Positions 1 to 6,457 of a stretch of 21,920 nt of DNA are shown one piece after another. The position numbers and the translations under genes were made by a program. The notes beneath the pieces were generated by a model. That model had not been told where the DNA came from. It searched no databases and saw only the letters and a list, made by a program, of their open reading frames with translations. Every line of letters begins with the position of its first letter. The stretch's first letter is position 1. Source of the stretch: a candidate division WWE3 bacterium (lineage in GTDB: Bacteria; Patescibacteriota; WWE3; UBA101185; UBA10185). The stretch lies in the NCBI GenBank assembly GCA_003564915.1, contig PXDX01000046.1:1-21920 (forward strand). The letters run 5' to 3'.

Positions 1-80
1 AGCTTTGAAATCAGTTAACTAACAAAGCAAGACACCCTTTGAGGGGAAAAATACATGACTTTTGTATTAATCCTCTCATT
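1..80 (+). other. Structured non-coding flank upstream of the hammerhead
   Basis: No supportable protein gene. Three small hairpins can be drawn in the plus-strand RNA: GCTTTG at 2-7 with CAAAGC at 23-28, CCCT at 35-38 with AGGG at 42-45, and ATACA at 51-55 with TGTAT at 63-67. They precede the hammerhead and may belong to the same transcript or to the end of an upstream RNA outside the window. A weak promoter-like pair (TTGAGG at 39-44 and TATTAA at 65-70, 20-bp spacing) could start an RNA close to the ribozyme. I do not recognise a known RNA family here. Confidence 0.35.
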
Positions 81-151
81 GGGTTCCATTCTCCGCTTAG
101 CGGAGCTGATGAGTCTTCCGTTTTTATAAACGGCAAGACGAAATGGAATCT
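81..151 (+). ncRNA. Type III hammerhead self-cleaving ribozyme
   Basis: All elements of a hammerhead are present in order. Stem III pairs 81-89 with 143-151 (TTCCAT with ATGGAA, extended by G-U and C-G pairs) and is open-ended, which makes this type III. The cleavage triplet is A88-U89-U90, so the predicted cut is after U90. Stem I is CTCCGC (91-96), loop TTA, GCGGAG (100-105), six perfect pairs. The invariant core CTGATGA is 106-112. Stem II is 113-139: GTCTT with AAGAC, then CCGTTT with AAACGG, one bulged C134 and a TTAT loop. The invariant GAA is 140-142, followed by A143 paired to U89 as the family requires. The triplet AUU is less common than GUC but fits the NUH rule. Loops I and II are small, so any loop-loop tertiary contact is not obvious. 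Function in the cell is unknown. Confidence 0.9.
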
Positions 152-249
152 CTGGAGTAGGGCCATAAGGACTTTTAAGCTCTTTAAATAAGAGTATTCT
201 CACAATAAAGAAAGTCAAAACGAAAAGAAAAGAAGCTTAAGAATAACAA

Positions 250-307
250 AGCGCCTATATGTACGGTGGAGGTAGGACCCCCTGCATACAGGTGCTTTTT
301 TGTTTTT
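250..307 (+). terminator. Rho-independent terminator of the hammerhead-containing RNA
   Basis: AGCGCCTATATGTA (250-263) pairs with TGCATACAGGTGCT (283-296) through 14 positions with one mismatch and two G-U pairs. An inner GG.GG/CC.CC stem lies between them, and the hairpin is followed by T-rich sequence at 296-307. This orientation ends plus-strand transcription, which means the RNA carrying the hammerhead stops here and not in the downstream gene. Confidence 0.7.
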
Positions 308-598
308 AATTTGAACTTATAAAAGTTCATCTAAAATTTTGAAGTAAGTTCAGTAACCCTATAACCTTATGCACGTTATTCCGGTCGATCATGTGAACAC
401 TCCCAGAGGTTATGACTCCGGAAGAAAGGAAATCGCTCTCTTTCAATTTAGAAGAACATAGTAGTTAAGGTTTCTTTTTATAAAATTTCTGATATTGTGT
501 ATCCGTCTACATATACCATCAATGTTTTTTAAAGTTATTTTCTTAGGACTTCAAGCAAGTAAGTTAATAAAACCATTAATCATATTCATTTCATAGTT
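308..598. other. Intergenic region with hairpins, no gene seen
   Basis: No convincing coding region. A 7-bp hairpin with a 4-nt loop lies at 312-329 (TGAACTT/AAGTTCA), with a second copy of AAGTTCA at 346-352 that could compete for pairing. A longer stem, ATAACCT at 361-367 with AGGTTAT at 407-413, encloses about 40 nt. TTCCGG at 379-384 can also pair with CCGGAA at 418-423. The remainder (about 430-598) is AT-rich promoter-type sequence for the gene at 611. Confidence 0.4.
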
Positions 599-604
599 TA
601 TAAT
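576..604 (+). promoter_or_regulatory. Promoter of the tRNA nucleotidyltransferase gene, leaderless
   Basis: A perfect TATAAT lies at 599-604, with a weak TTAATC 17 bp upstream (576-581). The ATG at 611 is exactly where transcription should begin, so the mRNA probably has no 5' leader. No Shine-Dalgarno sequence is present. Confidence 0.65.
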
Positions 605-610
605 AAATCC

Positions 611-2404
611 ATGCTTGTAAAATCGATAAATTCCGCTCGTTCTATTGGGCAATCAAGCTCCTCTGAAATACTAACCCCGGAAAAAGAGAAAAAGGAAAAT
701 GCTTCGGCTAAATTATGGGTTTACACAAAAAAATACGGTGAAACCTTAAGCACTTTAAAACCCGGTTTTGAAGACGAAGCGGCAGAAAAAATACAAGGTG
801 AATATAAAATTGAAGTACCCAGGGCAGTGACGAATATGTGCAAAGAGATTCGTAGTTTAGGGGGAAGAGCACTTTTAGTTGGGGGAAGTGTTAGAGATGC
901 AGTGATATCTCAGGAATTGGAAGATTTTGATCTAGAGCCTAAAGATTTTGATCTTGAGGTTTATGGCCTTGAGCCTGAAACTCTGGATCTTGTTTTGCAT
1001 GAAAATTTTAAAGAGGTAAAAACGGAAGGAAAAGCATTCGCGGTTTTAAAAGTTTCGGTTGAAGAACTAAAAGAACATCTGGATATAAGTATTCCGCGAA
1101 GAGAATCAAAAACAGGGGAGGGACATAAGGGATTTACTATAGAAGGAGACCCTACAATGAATATTTCTGAGGCCGCTTTACGTAGAGATTTAACAATTAA
1201 TTCTTTAGCTTACGATCCTTTGAACGAAACTCTTTACAATTCCTATAACGGTGTCGAGCATATTCGGCAGAGGAAAATTGAGGTCACAGATGAGCAAGTT
1301 TTTCAAGAAGATCCGTTGAGAGTTTTAAGGATTATGCAGTTTGCCTCTCGATTTGAATTTGAAGTTTCTGAAACAACCTCCGTTTTGTGTAAAGAGATGG
1401 TTTGGAGAGGAGATTTAGATACGCTTCCGTCGGAGAGAGTAACTGAAGAGCTTAGAAAGCTTTTTGAAAAGGGGAGAAAACCTTCCATAGGATTAAATTT
1501 CGCTCTGGAGGTGGGTATTGTGGAAAGATATTGGCCTGAGGTGCACGCTCTTGTGGGTATACCCCAGGAAAGAGACTGGCATCCTGAAGGAGATGTCTGG
1601 ACTCATACTTTACAAACGGTAAACGCCGCAGCCTTAATAGCAGATAGAGAAAATCTGTCAGATGAAGATCGACTTGTTTTGGGTTTGGCTGCATTAACTC
1701 ACGATTTTGGTAAACCTGCAACTGCAGTATTTAAGGACGGGCACTGGAGATCGCATGGACACGAGGCAGCGGGGGTTGAGCCCGCAGAAAGATTCTTAAA
1801 CAGATTCAATTTTTCAAAAAATGTAAAGTCTAAGGTTTTGGCATTCATTCCGGATCATTTAGCTCCGAAATATTTCTGGGATCAGGAGGTCAAACACGGA
1901 ACATATATGAGAAGAGCAGTTAACAGGTTGGCGGATAGGCTGGGAAAGGCGGGAACGGATATTTACAAACTCTCTTTATTAGCAGAGGCCGATCAAAGAG
2001 GAAGAAATCCCGACCCTGAAGGAACTTTGAACCCTTTGAGCCGAGGTGAGGTTTCTGAATTGGATGAATGGCAGACTTGGTTGAAAGAAAAGGCTGAAAA
2101 ATTAGAGGTGATGCGAAACGCGCCCAAACAACTATTATATGGAAGGGACTTGTTGGAAGCTCTTTCCTTAGATAAAGGAGGGATATGGGTTGGTTGTGTT
2201 TTAAAAGCTGTCCGCGGCGATCAATTGGATGCTCAGATTACCAGTAGCGAAGAGGCTTTGGAAAAAGGCTTACATTACAATAAGCTGTTTGGAGAGATTG
2301 TACAGGAGGTTGCTGATCAAGAAGGCATGAAAGAAGAGGAAGTCTGGTCTAGGCTTGATTCTTACGGCGATCCTCGTGTGGTATTGGCTCATGGCCTAAA
2401 TTGA
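611..2404 (+). CDS. cca: CCA tRNA nucleotidyltransferase / poly(A) polymerase family with HD domain
   Basis: A class II nucleotidyltransferase that most likely adds or repairs the CCA end of tRNAs; a poly(A) polymerase role cannot be excluded from sequence. The head domain shows GGSVRD (residues 91-96), a metal-binding DFD within DFDLEVYG (about 112-119), RRDLTINSLAYD (191-202) and EDPLRVLR (233-240). A C-terminal HD phosphohydrolase domain follows (H332, H364-D365, H384). The protein has 597 residues, longer than a typical CCA enzyme, partly because of about 70 N-terminal residues without a domain I recognise. A 21-nt in-frame direct repeat (921-933 and 942-954) duplicates DFDLE just before the catalytic motif. 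The start is the ATG directly after TATAAT; the gene ends with TGA and faces the receiver-like gene. Confidence 0.85.
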   Translation: MLVKSINSARSIGQSSSSEILTPEKEKKENASAKLWVYTKKYGETLSTLKPGFEDEAAEKIQGEYKIEVPRAVTNMCKEIRSLGGRALLVGGSVRDAVISQELEDFDLEPKDFDLEVYGLEPETLDLVLHENFKEVKTEGKAFAVLKVSVEELKEHLDISIPRRESKTGEGHKGFTIEGDPTMNISEAALRRDLTINSLAYDPLNETLYNSYNGVEHIRQRKIEVTDEQVFQEDPLRVLRIMQFASRFEFEVSETTSVLCKEMVWRGDLDTLPSERVTEELRKLFEKGRKPSIGLNFALEVGIVERYWPEVHALVGIPQERDWHPEGDVWTHTLQTVNAAALIADRENLSDEDRLVLGLAALTHDFGKPATAVFKDGHWRSHGHEAAGVEPAERFLNRFNFSKNVKSKVLAFIPDHLAPKYFWDQEVKHGTYMRRAVNRLADRLGKAGTDIYKLSLLAEADQRGRNPDPEGTLNPLSRGEVSELDEWQTWLKEKAEKLEVMRNAPKQLLYGRDLLEALSLDKGGIWVGCVLKAVRGDQLDAQITSSEEALEKGLHYNKLFGEIVQEVADQEGMKEEEVWSRLDSYGDPRVVLAHGLN

Positions 2405-2466
2405 GTTGAGTTACCTTCTTTTTTTATTTTTTCATCGTTTATTTACCTGGCACCTACTCCTAGATC

Positions 2467-2523
2467 AAAAAACAAGGAGAAGGTTGGCACATTTCTTTTT
2501 TATCAAAAAAGAAAACCTTCTCC
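2467..2523 (-). terminator. Minus-strand terminator of the receiver-like gene
   Basis: GGAGAAGGTT (2476-2485) pairs perfectly with AACCTTCTCC (2514-2523). Inside, TTCTTTTTT (2493-2501) pairs with AAAAAAGAA (2505-2513). Read on the minus strand the stem is followed by TTGTTTTTT (2475-2467), a typical U-tract. It lies between two converging genes. Confidence 0.6.
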
Positions 2524-2530
2524 GTTACGA

Positions 2531-2866
2531 CTACTTACTGAGTATGTTGCTGACCAGAGAAGTCAGTCCTCTTAACCCATCTCCTTTGCAGTAGAAGAAA
2601 TCGGCTCCTGCCGAAAGGAGATCTTCTTCGTCGTCTTCTCTCCATGAGAGAGCAACCACGTCGTTCTCCGTGGTTTTAGCCTTCTCTATGAAGGCTATCT
2701 CTTGTGAGAGAGGGCAAAGATCGACGATGATCACAGGGTAACCCGTAAGAGCTGCTGAAATCGGTCCAGATATTGTATCGATCCCGTTTCCCAGGCTTCC
2801 CCCTAATCCTAGCTTCATTTCTTTCCGGCTTCTTCGGTCGTTGCTGCAGACTAAAACCCTCGACAT
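2531..2866 (-). CDS. Small receiver-like (CheY-fold) protein
   Basis: A 111-residue protein that reads like a stand-alone response-regulator receiver domain. Candidate active-site positions fall where expected: N9-D10 at the end of the first strand, D49 in VIIVDL as the phospho-acceptor, S74 in VALS, and K94 in YCKG (families usually have KP). No kinase or DNA-binding domain is attached or adjacent, so its partner is unknown; it could also be a degenerate receiver that no longer takes phosphate. It has a strong Shine-Dalgarno sequence, AGGAGG, six bases before its ATG, unlike most genes here. A promoter TTGCGT (2979-2974), 17 bp, TATTAT (2956-2951) would give a leader of about 78 nt containing a GGATC/GATCC hairpin. 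Confidence 0.7.
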   Translation of the reverse strand: MSRVLVCSNDRRSRKEMKLGLGGSLGNGIDTISGPISAALTGYPVIIVDLCPLSQEIAFIEKAKTTENDVVALSWREDDEEDLLSAGADFFYCKGDGLRGLTSLVSNILSK

Positions 2867-2950
2867 CGCTGTCCTCCTCGGTGATTTTATTGGATCCGTG
2901 CCAAGATCCGTTATTTAGTCTCCAAACATCTGGAAACTTGTAACGCGACC

Positions 2951-2979
2951 ATAATATAATAGGTTTCCCTTCTACGCAA
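2951..2979 (-). promoter_or_regulatory. Promoter of the receiver-like gene
   Basis: On the minus strand TTGCGT (2979-2974) is spaced 17 bp from TATTAT (2956-2951). It drives the gene starting at 2866. The same AT-rich stretch holds a plus-strand TATAAT (2955-2960), so a divergent promoter is possible. Confidence 0.5.
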
Positions 2980-3021
2980 GTTATTTGCTTTTACAGAACC
3001 TTTTAGTATCCTGATCTTTTC

Positions 3022-3050
3022 TTGAGTTTTAAGACAAAACAAGGGATACT
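3022..3050 (+). promoter_or_regulatory. Promoter for the leader ORF and ychF
   Basis: TTGAGT (3022-3027) and GATACT (3045-3050) are separated by 17 bp. The expected transcription start is at or within a base or two of the leader-ORF ATG at 3056. Confidence 0.6.
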
Positions 3051-3055
3051 ACAAA

Positions 3056-3127
3056 ATGTTTAGGATAGAAATGCGATTTTTTATGAAGAAAATGAAACCA
3101 ATCTTATCCGTGATTAAAGGAATATAA
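3056..3127 (+). CDS. 23-codon leader ORF upstream of ychF
   Basis: A short reading frame that starts at the predicted transcription start and ends with TAA one base before the ychF ATG (3129). The peptide begins MFRIEMRFFMKKMK and is rich in Lys, Arg and Met. It shares no family that I recognise. The position suggests leaderless translation followed by coupling or reinitiation at ychF, whose SD-like AAAGGA lies inside the end of this frame. It may be a regulatory leader peptide, or a chance frame in the ychF leader; only its placement supports it. Confidence 0.4.
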   Translation: MFRIEMRFFMKKMKPILSVIKGI

Positions 3128-3128
3128 G

Positions 3129-4220
3129 ATGTCAAAAAATAATTTGTCTATTGGAATAGTAGGGCTGCCAAATGTAGGGAAGTCGACTTTGTTCAATGCT
3201 CTATTGCAAAAACAATCAGCTCTTGCAGCCAACTATCCGTTTGCGACCGTTGAACCCAATGTCGGAGTTGTTGAAGTTCCGGATGATAGAGTAAAATTTT
3301 TATCCAATTTTGCTAAAAAAGACTTTGGCAAGGAGCCGGAAAGCGTTGTTTCCGCGGTAGTAAAATTCGTTGATATAGCTGGACTAGTGAAGGGTGCCTC
3401 ACAGGGGGAAGGCCTTGGTAACAAGTTTTTGAGCCATATAAGACAAGTCGACGCCATTTTACATGTTATAAGACTTTTTGAGGATCCGAATGTTGCAAGA
3501 GCCGGCTCGACCGATCCTGAGAATGATAAAAATATTGTTAATACGGAACTAATTCTGTCTGATATTGATACTATAGAAAAGCGCTTAAATAAGGAGGAAC
3601 GTTTAGTATTTAACGATGCCGAGATCCGGAAAAAGGTGGCTATTTATAAGAAACTTTTGGATCACTTAAATCTTGGTATGCAGGTTCGACATCTGGAACT
3701 CGAAGAAAAAGAAAAAGAAGTCGTTAAAGAGCTCCAATTATTGACTCATAAGCCTGTTCTGTACGTTTTTAACGTAAGTGAAAACTCCTTCCTGGAAGCC
3801 TTAAACCATAAATTGAGTACAGAAGCTGCCTATATTTGTGCAAAGATGGAATCGGACTTGTCTGAACTTCCAAAAAAAGATCAAATTGATTATATGAGAT
3901 CGATCGGAATCAGCGAGCCCGGTTTAAATATAGTCATTAAAAAAAGTTACGAACTTTTGGGTTTACAAAGTTTTTTTACTTACAATGCTAAAGAAGTCCA
4001 CGCATGGACGATTGAGCAAGGGACTGTAGCTCCTCAGGCAGCAGGAAAGGTACACACCGATTTCGAGCGCGGTTTTATTAGTGCATTGGTCATATCGTTT
4101 GATGATCTAGCTAGAGTAGGAGGATGGAAGAATGCCCGCAAAGAGGGTCTGATCAGGACCGAAGGCCGGTCATATGTTATGCAGGAAGGAGATGTGGTTG
4201 AATTTAGGTTTAGTGTGTAG
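3129..4220 (+). CDS. ychF: Redox-regulated ATPase YchF (Obg/TRAFAC GTPase-like)
   Basis: A universally conserved P-loop protein of the Obg family that binds ATP and associates with ribosomes. Visible motifs are the P-loop GLPNVGKST near the N-terminus, the switch region DIAGLVKGASQGEGLG, and an NVSE motif in the G4 position where GTP-binding relatives have NKxD, as expected for the ATP-preferring YchF branch. A coiled insertion and a C-terminal TGS domain (ending in DVVEFRF) follow. At 363 residues it has normal family length. The start is preceded by AAAGGA with a 6-nt spacer and follows the 23-codon leader ORF by a single base. Confidence 0.95.
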   Translation: MSKNNLSIGIVGLPNVGKSTLFNALLQKQSALAANYPFATVEPNVGVVEVPDDRVKFLSNFAKKDFGKEPESVVSAVVKFVDIAGLVKGASQGEGLGNKFLSHIRQVDAILHVIRLFEDPNVARAGSTDPENDKNIVNTELILSDIDTIEKRLNKEERLVFNDAEIRKKVAIYKKLLDHLNLGMQVRHLELEEKEKEVVKELQLLTHKPVLYVFNVSENSFLEALNHKLSTEAAYICAKMESDLSELPKKDQIDYMRSIGISEPGLNIVIKKSYELLGLQSFFTYNAKEVHAWTIEQGTVAPQAAGKVHTDFERGFISALVISFDDLARVGGWKNARKEGLIRTEGRSYVMQEGDVVEFRFSV

Positions 4221-4289
4221 TAACATACCAAAGTTCAAGTGTAGTAAGATTTTTTGAAGAAGTTTCTATTCTATTTGGAACAACGCAGG

Positions 4290-4319
4290 TAGACAAGCGA
4301 TTGTTGCCTCTAGTATAAT
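4290..4319 (+). promoter_or_regulatory. Promoter of rpsF-ssb-rpsR
   Basis: TAGACA (4290-4295), 18 bp, then a perfect TATAAT (4314-4319). The rpsF ATG is 12 nt after the -10 box, so the 5' leader is only about five bases. Confidence 0.75.
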
Positions 4320-4330
4320 GCTTTTGAATT

Positions 4331-4618
4331 ATGAAGTCCTATGAAATAATGACAATTTATGATGCTGACCGTTCCGATGAAGAAGCCAAAGAGCTTTCTG
4401 AGGAAGTGGCCAAGCTTATAGATTCCCTCGGAGGTGAGGTGACGGATAGGAATTTTTGGGGCAAAAGAAAATTCGCATACCCCCTGAATCACAAAGAAGA
4501 GGGTTATTACGATGTCATTAATTTTCGTATGGAAAAATCCAAGCTGTCTGAATTCAAGACCAAACTTAATTTGATAGAGGACTTTGTAAGGTATTTAATT
4601 ACGGCTTCAGATCTTTAA
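4331..4618 (+). CDS. rpsF: 30S ribosomal protein S6
   Basis: Small-subunit ribosomal protein that pairs with S18 on the platform of the 30S subunit. The 95 residues match the usual S6 length, starting MKSYEIMTIYDAD with the family's first beta strand, and including WGKRKFAYPLNHKEEGYYDVI, the typical central motif. It is the first gene of the classic rpsF-ssb-rpsR cluster, with 23 nt to ssb. No SD sequence is visible; the ATG is close to the predicted transcription start. Confidence 0.95.
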   Translation: MKSYEIMTIYDADRSDEEAKELSEEVAKLIDSLGGEVTDRNFWGKRKFAYPLNHKEEGYYDVINFRMEKSKLSEFKTKLNLIEDFVRYLITASDL

Positions 4619-4641
4619 AGAAAGCCGGAAAGTTTTAAAAA

Positions 4642-5121
4642 ATGGCAACAAGAAGTGTAAATAAAGTAATTTTATTAGGTAATCTGACTAGGGATCCTGA
4701 ATTGAGATATACTCCCCAAGGAACCGCAGTAGCTGATTTTGGTCTTGCTACCAACAGAGATTGGATTTCGAATGGAGAAAGACAGGAATCAGTAGAATTC
4801 CATAATATAGTTGTTTGGGCTAAGCTCGCTGAATTGTGCGATCAGCTGTTGCAGAAGGGTTCAAAAGTTTACGTAGAAGGTCGTTTACAGACCCGTGATT
4901 GGGTAACCGAATCAGGGGAAAAAAGATATAAGACCGAAGTTGTAGCAAACGAGATGGTTCTTCTTGGGGGAGGCAAACCTTGGGAGGAATCCGGCGGAAA
5001 ATCAAGCCCGTCTACTGAGAATGAGAATGAAGAAGTTCCTGTTGAAGAGGATATCTCCGAAGATATTGATCTAGAAGAACTTCTGGAAGGTACCGATTTT
5101 GATCTGGAGGAAGAGGAATAA
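4642..5121 (+). CDS. ssb: Single-stranded DNA-binding protein
   Basis: Coats single-stranded DNA during replication and repair. Residues 1 to about 110 form the OB fold, beginning NKVILLGNLTRDPELRYTP and containing the FHNIVVWAKLAELC and VYVEGRLQTRDW motifs. The 159-residue protein ends in an acidic tail, DFDLEEEE, without the usual DDDIPF-type terminus that recruits partner proteins. It lies between rpsF and rpsR, 13 nt before rpsR, and is presumably translated from the same message. Confidence 0.95.
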   Translation: MATRSVNKVILLGNLTRDPELRYTPQGTAVADFGLATNRDWISNGERQESVEFHNIVVWAKLAELCDQLLQKGSKVYVEGRLQTRDWVTESGEKRYKTEVVANEMVLLGGGKPWEESGGKSSPSTENENEEVPVEEDISEDIDLEELLEGTDFDLEEEE

Positions 5122-5134
5122 AAACTAAAATCTT

Positions 5135-5392
5135 ATGGGAAAGTTTGTAAGACCGAAAAGTAGAAAGTATTCGCCTAAGAGAGGGAGCAATGAATGTTAT
5201 TTCACTAAACACGGTACGGAACCGGACTATAAAGACGTTCTGATCCTTCGTAGGTTTATTACCCCTCGGGGCAAGATTTTAAGAGGAAGCTTAACCGGAT
5301 TGACCGCCAGGAATCAAAGACTTCTTTCTAAGGCAATCAAGAACGCCAGATACATGGCTCTTTTACCTTATACGGATAGACACGCTATATAA
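5135..5392 (+). CDS. rpsR: 30S ribosomal protein S18
   Basis: Partner of S6 on the 30S platform. The 85-residue protein has the S18 core DVLILRRFITPRGKILRGSLTGL, followed by ARNQRLLSKAIKNARYMALLPY, closely matching the family signature. The N-terminal 30 residues are basic. It is the last gene of the ribosomal cluster; a new promoter lies directly downstream. Confidence 0.95.
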   Translation: MGKFVRPKSRKYSPKRGSNECYFTKHGTEPDYKDVLILRRFITPRGKILRGSLTGLTARNQRLLSKAIKNARYMALLPYTDRHAI

Positions 5393-5399
5393 ATCTGTA

Positions 5400-5428
5400 T
5401 TACAGCCTACATCCATTTATGATAGTAT
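5400..5428 (+). promoter_or_regulatory. Promoter of the MutL-like gene, leaderless
   Basis: TTACAG (5400-5405), 17 bp, TAGTAT (5423-5428). The ATG at 5435 is six bases after the -10 box, coinciding with the predicted transcription start. Confidence 0.5.
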
Positions 5429-5434
5429 AGGCGT

Positions 5435-6448
5435 ATGTCCTTGTTAGCTGCCCATGTAGGTCAAGGTAGTAACACTTTTTTGATCGTAAAAGATCAAAAT
5501 GAGGTTTTTGTAACACACTATCCTTATTCCTATGATCCCATCAATTTTTCGCATTCATTCTCACCGCAAAAATTCTATGAAGATCTCTTTTCAAGGATTG
5601 CCCAAGAGAATGGGATTGATCTATCAAAAACCAAGACCCTTTTGGTTTCCAGTCTGCCGGAGGAATATTTTTCCGGCTTGAACGCTGCCGCTTTTTGCCC
5701 TTCAAAAGAACTTGATATGGCATCCGATGATTACGGAGTGGTTTATATAAAAAGATATGTAGATCCCGAAATAATCGGAAGCACTATTTCAGATTCCCGC
5801 AGTGAAACCTCTATCGATATCCTTTCTAATATGGGTCTTTACGATAACCTGGTTCCCAGCTCCCTAGAAGATAACGTAGTTTGGGGGAGAGATGTCCTTT
5901 ATAGTCATTATTATCCTCCCAATCTTAAAGAAAACGAGAAAAAAGTCCTTTTTACTGGTCCTGCATTGATAGGGGATATTCTTTCAGCTTTCTTCAAATA
6001 TTCCCTGGCATTTTCCCAATTCAACAAACATGGAATATATGAATTAATCTTTGATGATAACGATCTTTACTATATATCCAATTTAGTGAAACGATTTGCA
6101 GAGGATCATTACCCCCTTATAGCAGATCATGTAAAGTTCAAAAATCCCGGATATCTGGCCAAATGTCGGGGAAAGGTGGAGTGCTTATTTAAACGTGATA
6201 ACTCAAAACAGAGATTTCAGGAGGTAGACGAAGAGGATCTTTATGTATTTAGGTTAGGTGCAGGTGCAGGAGCCAAGGTTTTGATAAAAGGAAATAAGTG
6301 CCCTTCCATTGAAGCTCATGTAAAAGGAGGGGACTTGGGTTTTGTTATTGATACGCGTACAGAGGAATTTTGGGACGGTCAGGAATTATCCCATTTACAA
6401 AAATATAAGAAATGGATTAGAAATTTATCCTTTGCAAACGGGCATTGA
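5435..6448 (+). CDS. MutL (glutamate mutase L)-like protein, probable actin-like fold
   Basis: A 337-residue protein of uncertain function. Three regions recall the glutamate mutase accessory MutL family, which has an actin-like ATPase fold: the N-terminus with LLAAHVGQGSNTFLIV, the middle stretch VLFTGPALIGDILSAF leading to a conserved-looking IFDDNDLYYISNL, and the C-terminus VKGGDLGFVIDTR followed by a KKW segment. No glutamate mutase subunit is nearby, so the family name should not be read as a function. It is much shorter than typical MutL proteins. The gene is followed after nine bases by a KOW-containing gene, and the two probably form one unit. Recognition is from motif memory only. 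Confidence 0.5.
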   Translation: MSLLAAHVGQGSNTFLIVKDQNEVFVTHYPYSYDPINFSHSFSPQKFYEDLFSRIAQENGIDLSKTKTLLVSSLPEEYFSGLNAAAFCPSKELDMASDDYGVVYIKRYVDPEIIGSTISDSRSETSIDILSNMGLYDNLVPSSLEDNVVWGRDVLYSHYYPPNLKENEKKVLFTGPALIGDILSAFFKYSLAFSQFNKHGIYELIFDDNDLYYISNLVKRFAEDHYPLIADHVKFKNPGYLAKCRGKVECLFKRDNSKQRFQEVDEEDLYVFRLGAGAGAKVLIKGNKCPSIEAHVKGGDLGFVIDTRTEEFWDGQELSHLQKYKKWIRNLSFANGH

Positions 6449-6457
6449 ATTAAATAA

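Noticed and set aside
15..218. 67-residue minus-strand frame
   Set aside because: It overlaps the hammerhead ribozyme, and the translation shows no family features; the RNA explanation is far stronger.
1..307. RNase P RNA or tmRNA 3' end
   Set aside because: None of the conserved P4 or tmRNA terminal sequences are visible.
400..440. Resemblance of TCCGGAAGAAAGGAAA to the SRP RNA loop motif
   Set aside because: The spacing and the opposite strand of the SRP helix do not fit; no paired GGAA/symmetric loop structure can be drawn.
2406..2594. 62-residue plus-strand frame after the nucleotidyltransferase gene
   Set aside because: It runs through the terminator hairpin and into the opposite-strand receiver-like gene, with a low-complexity Phe/Leu-rich start.
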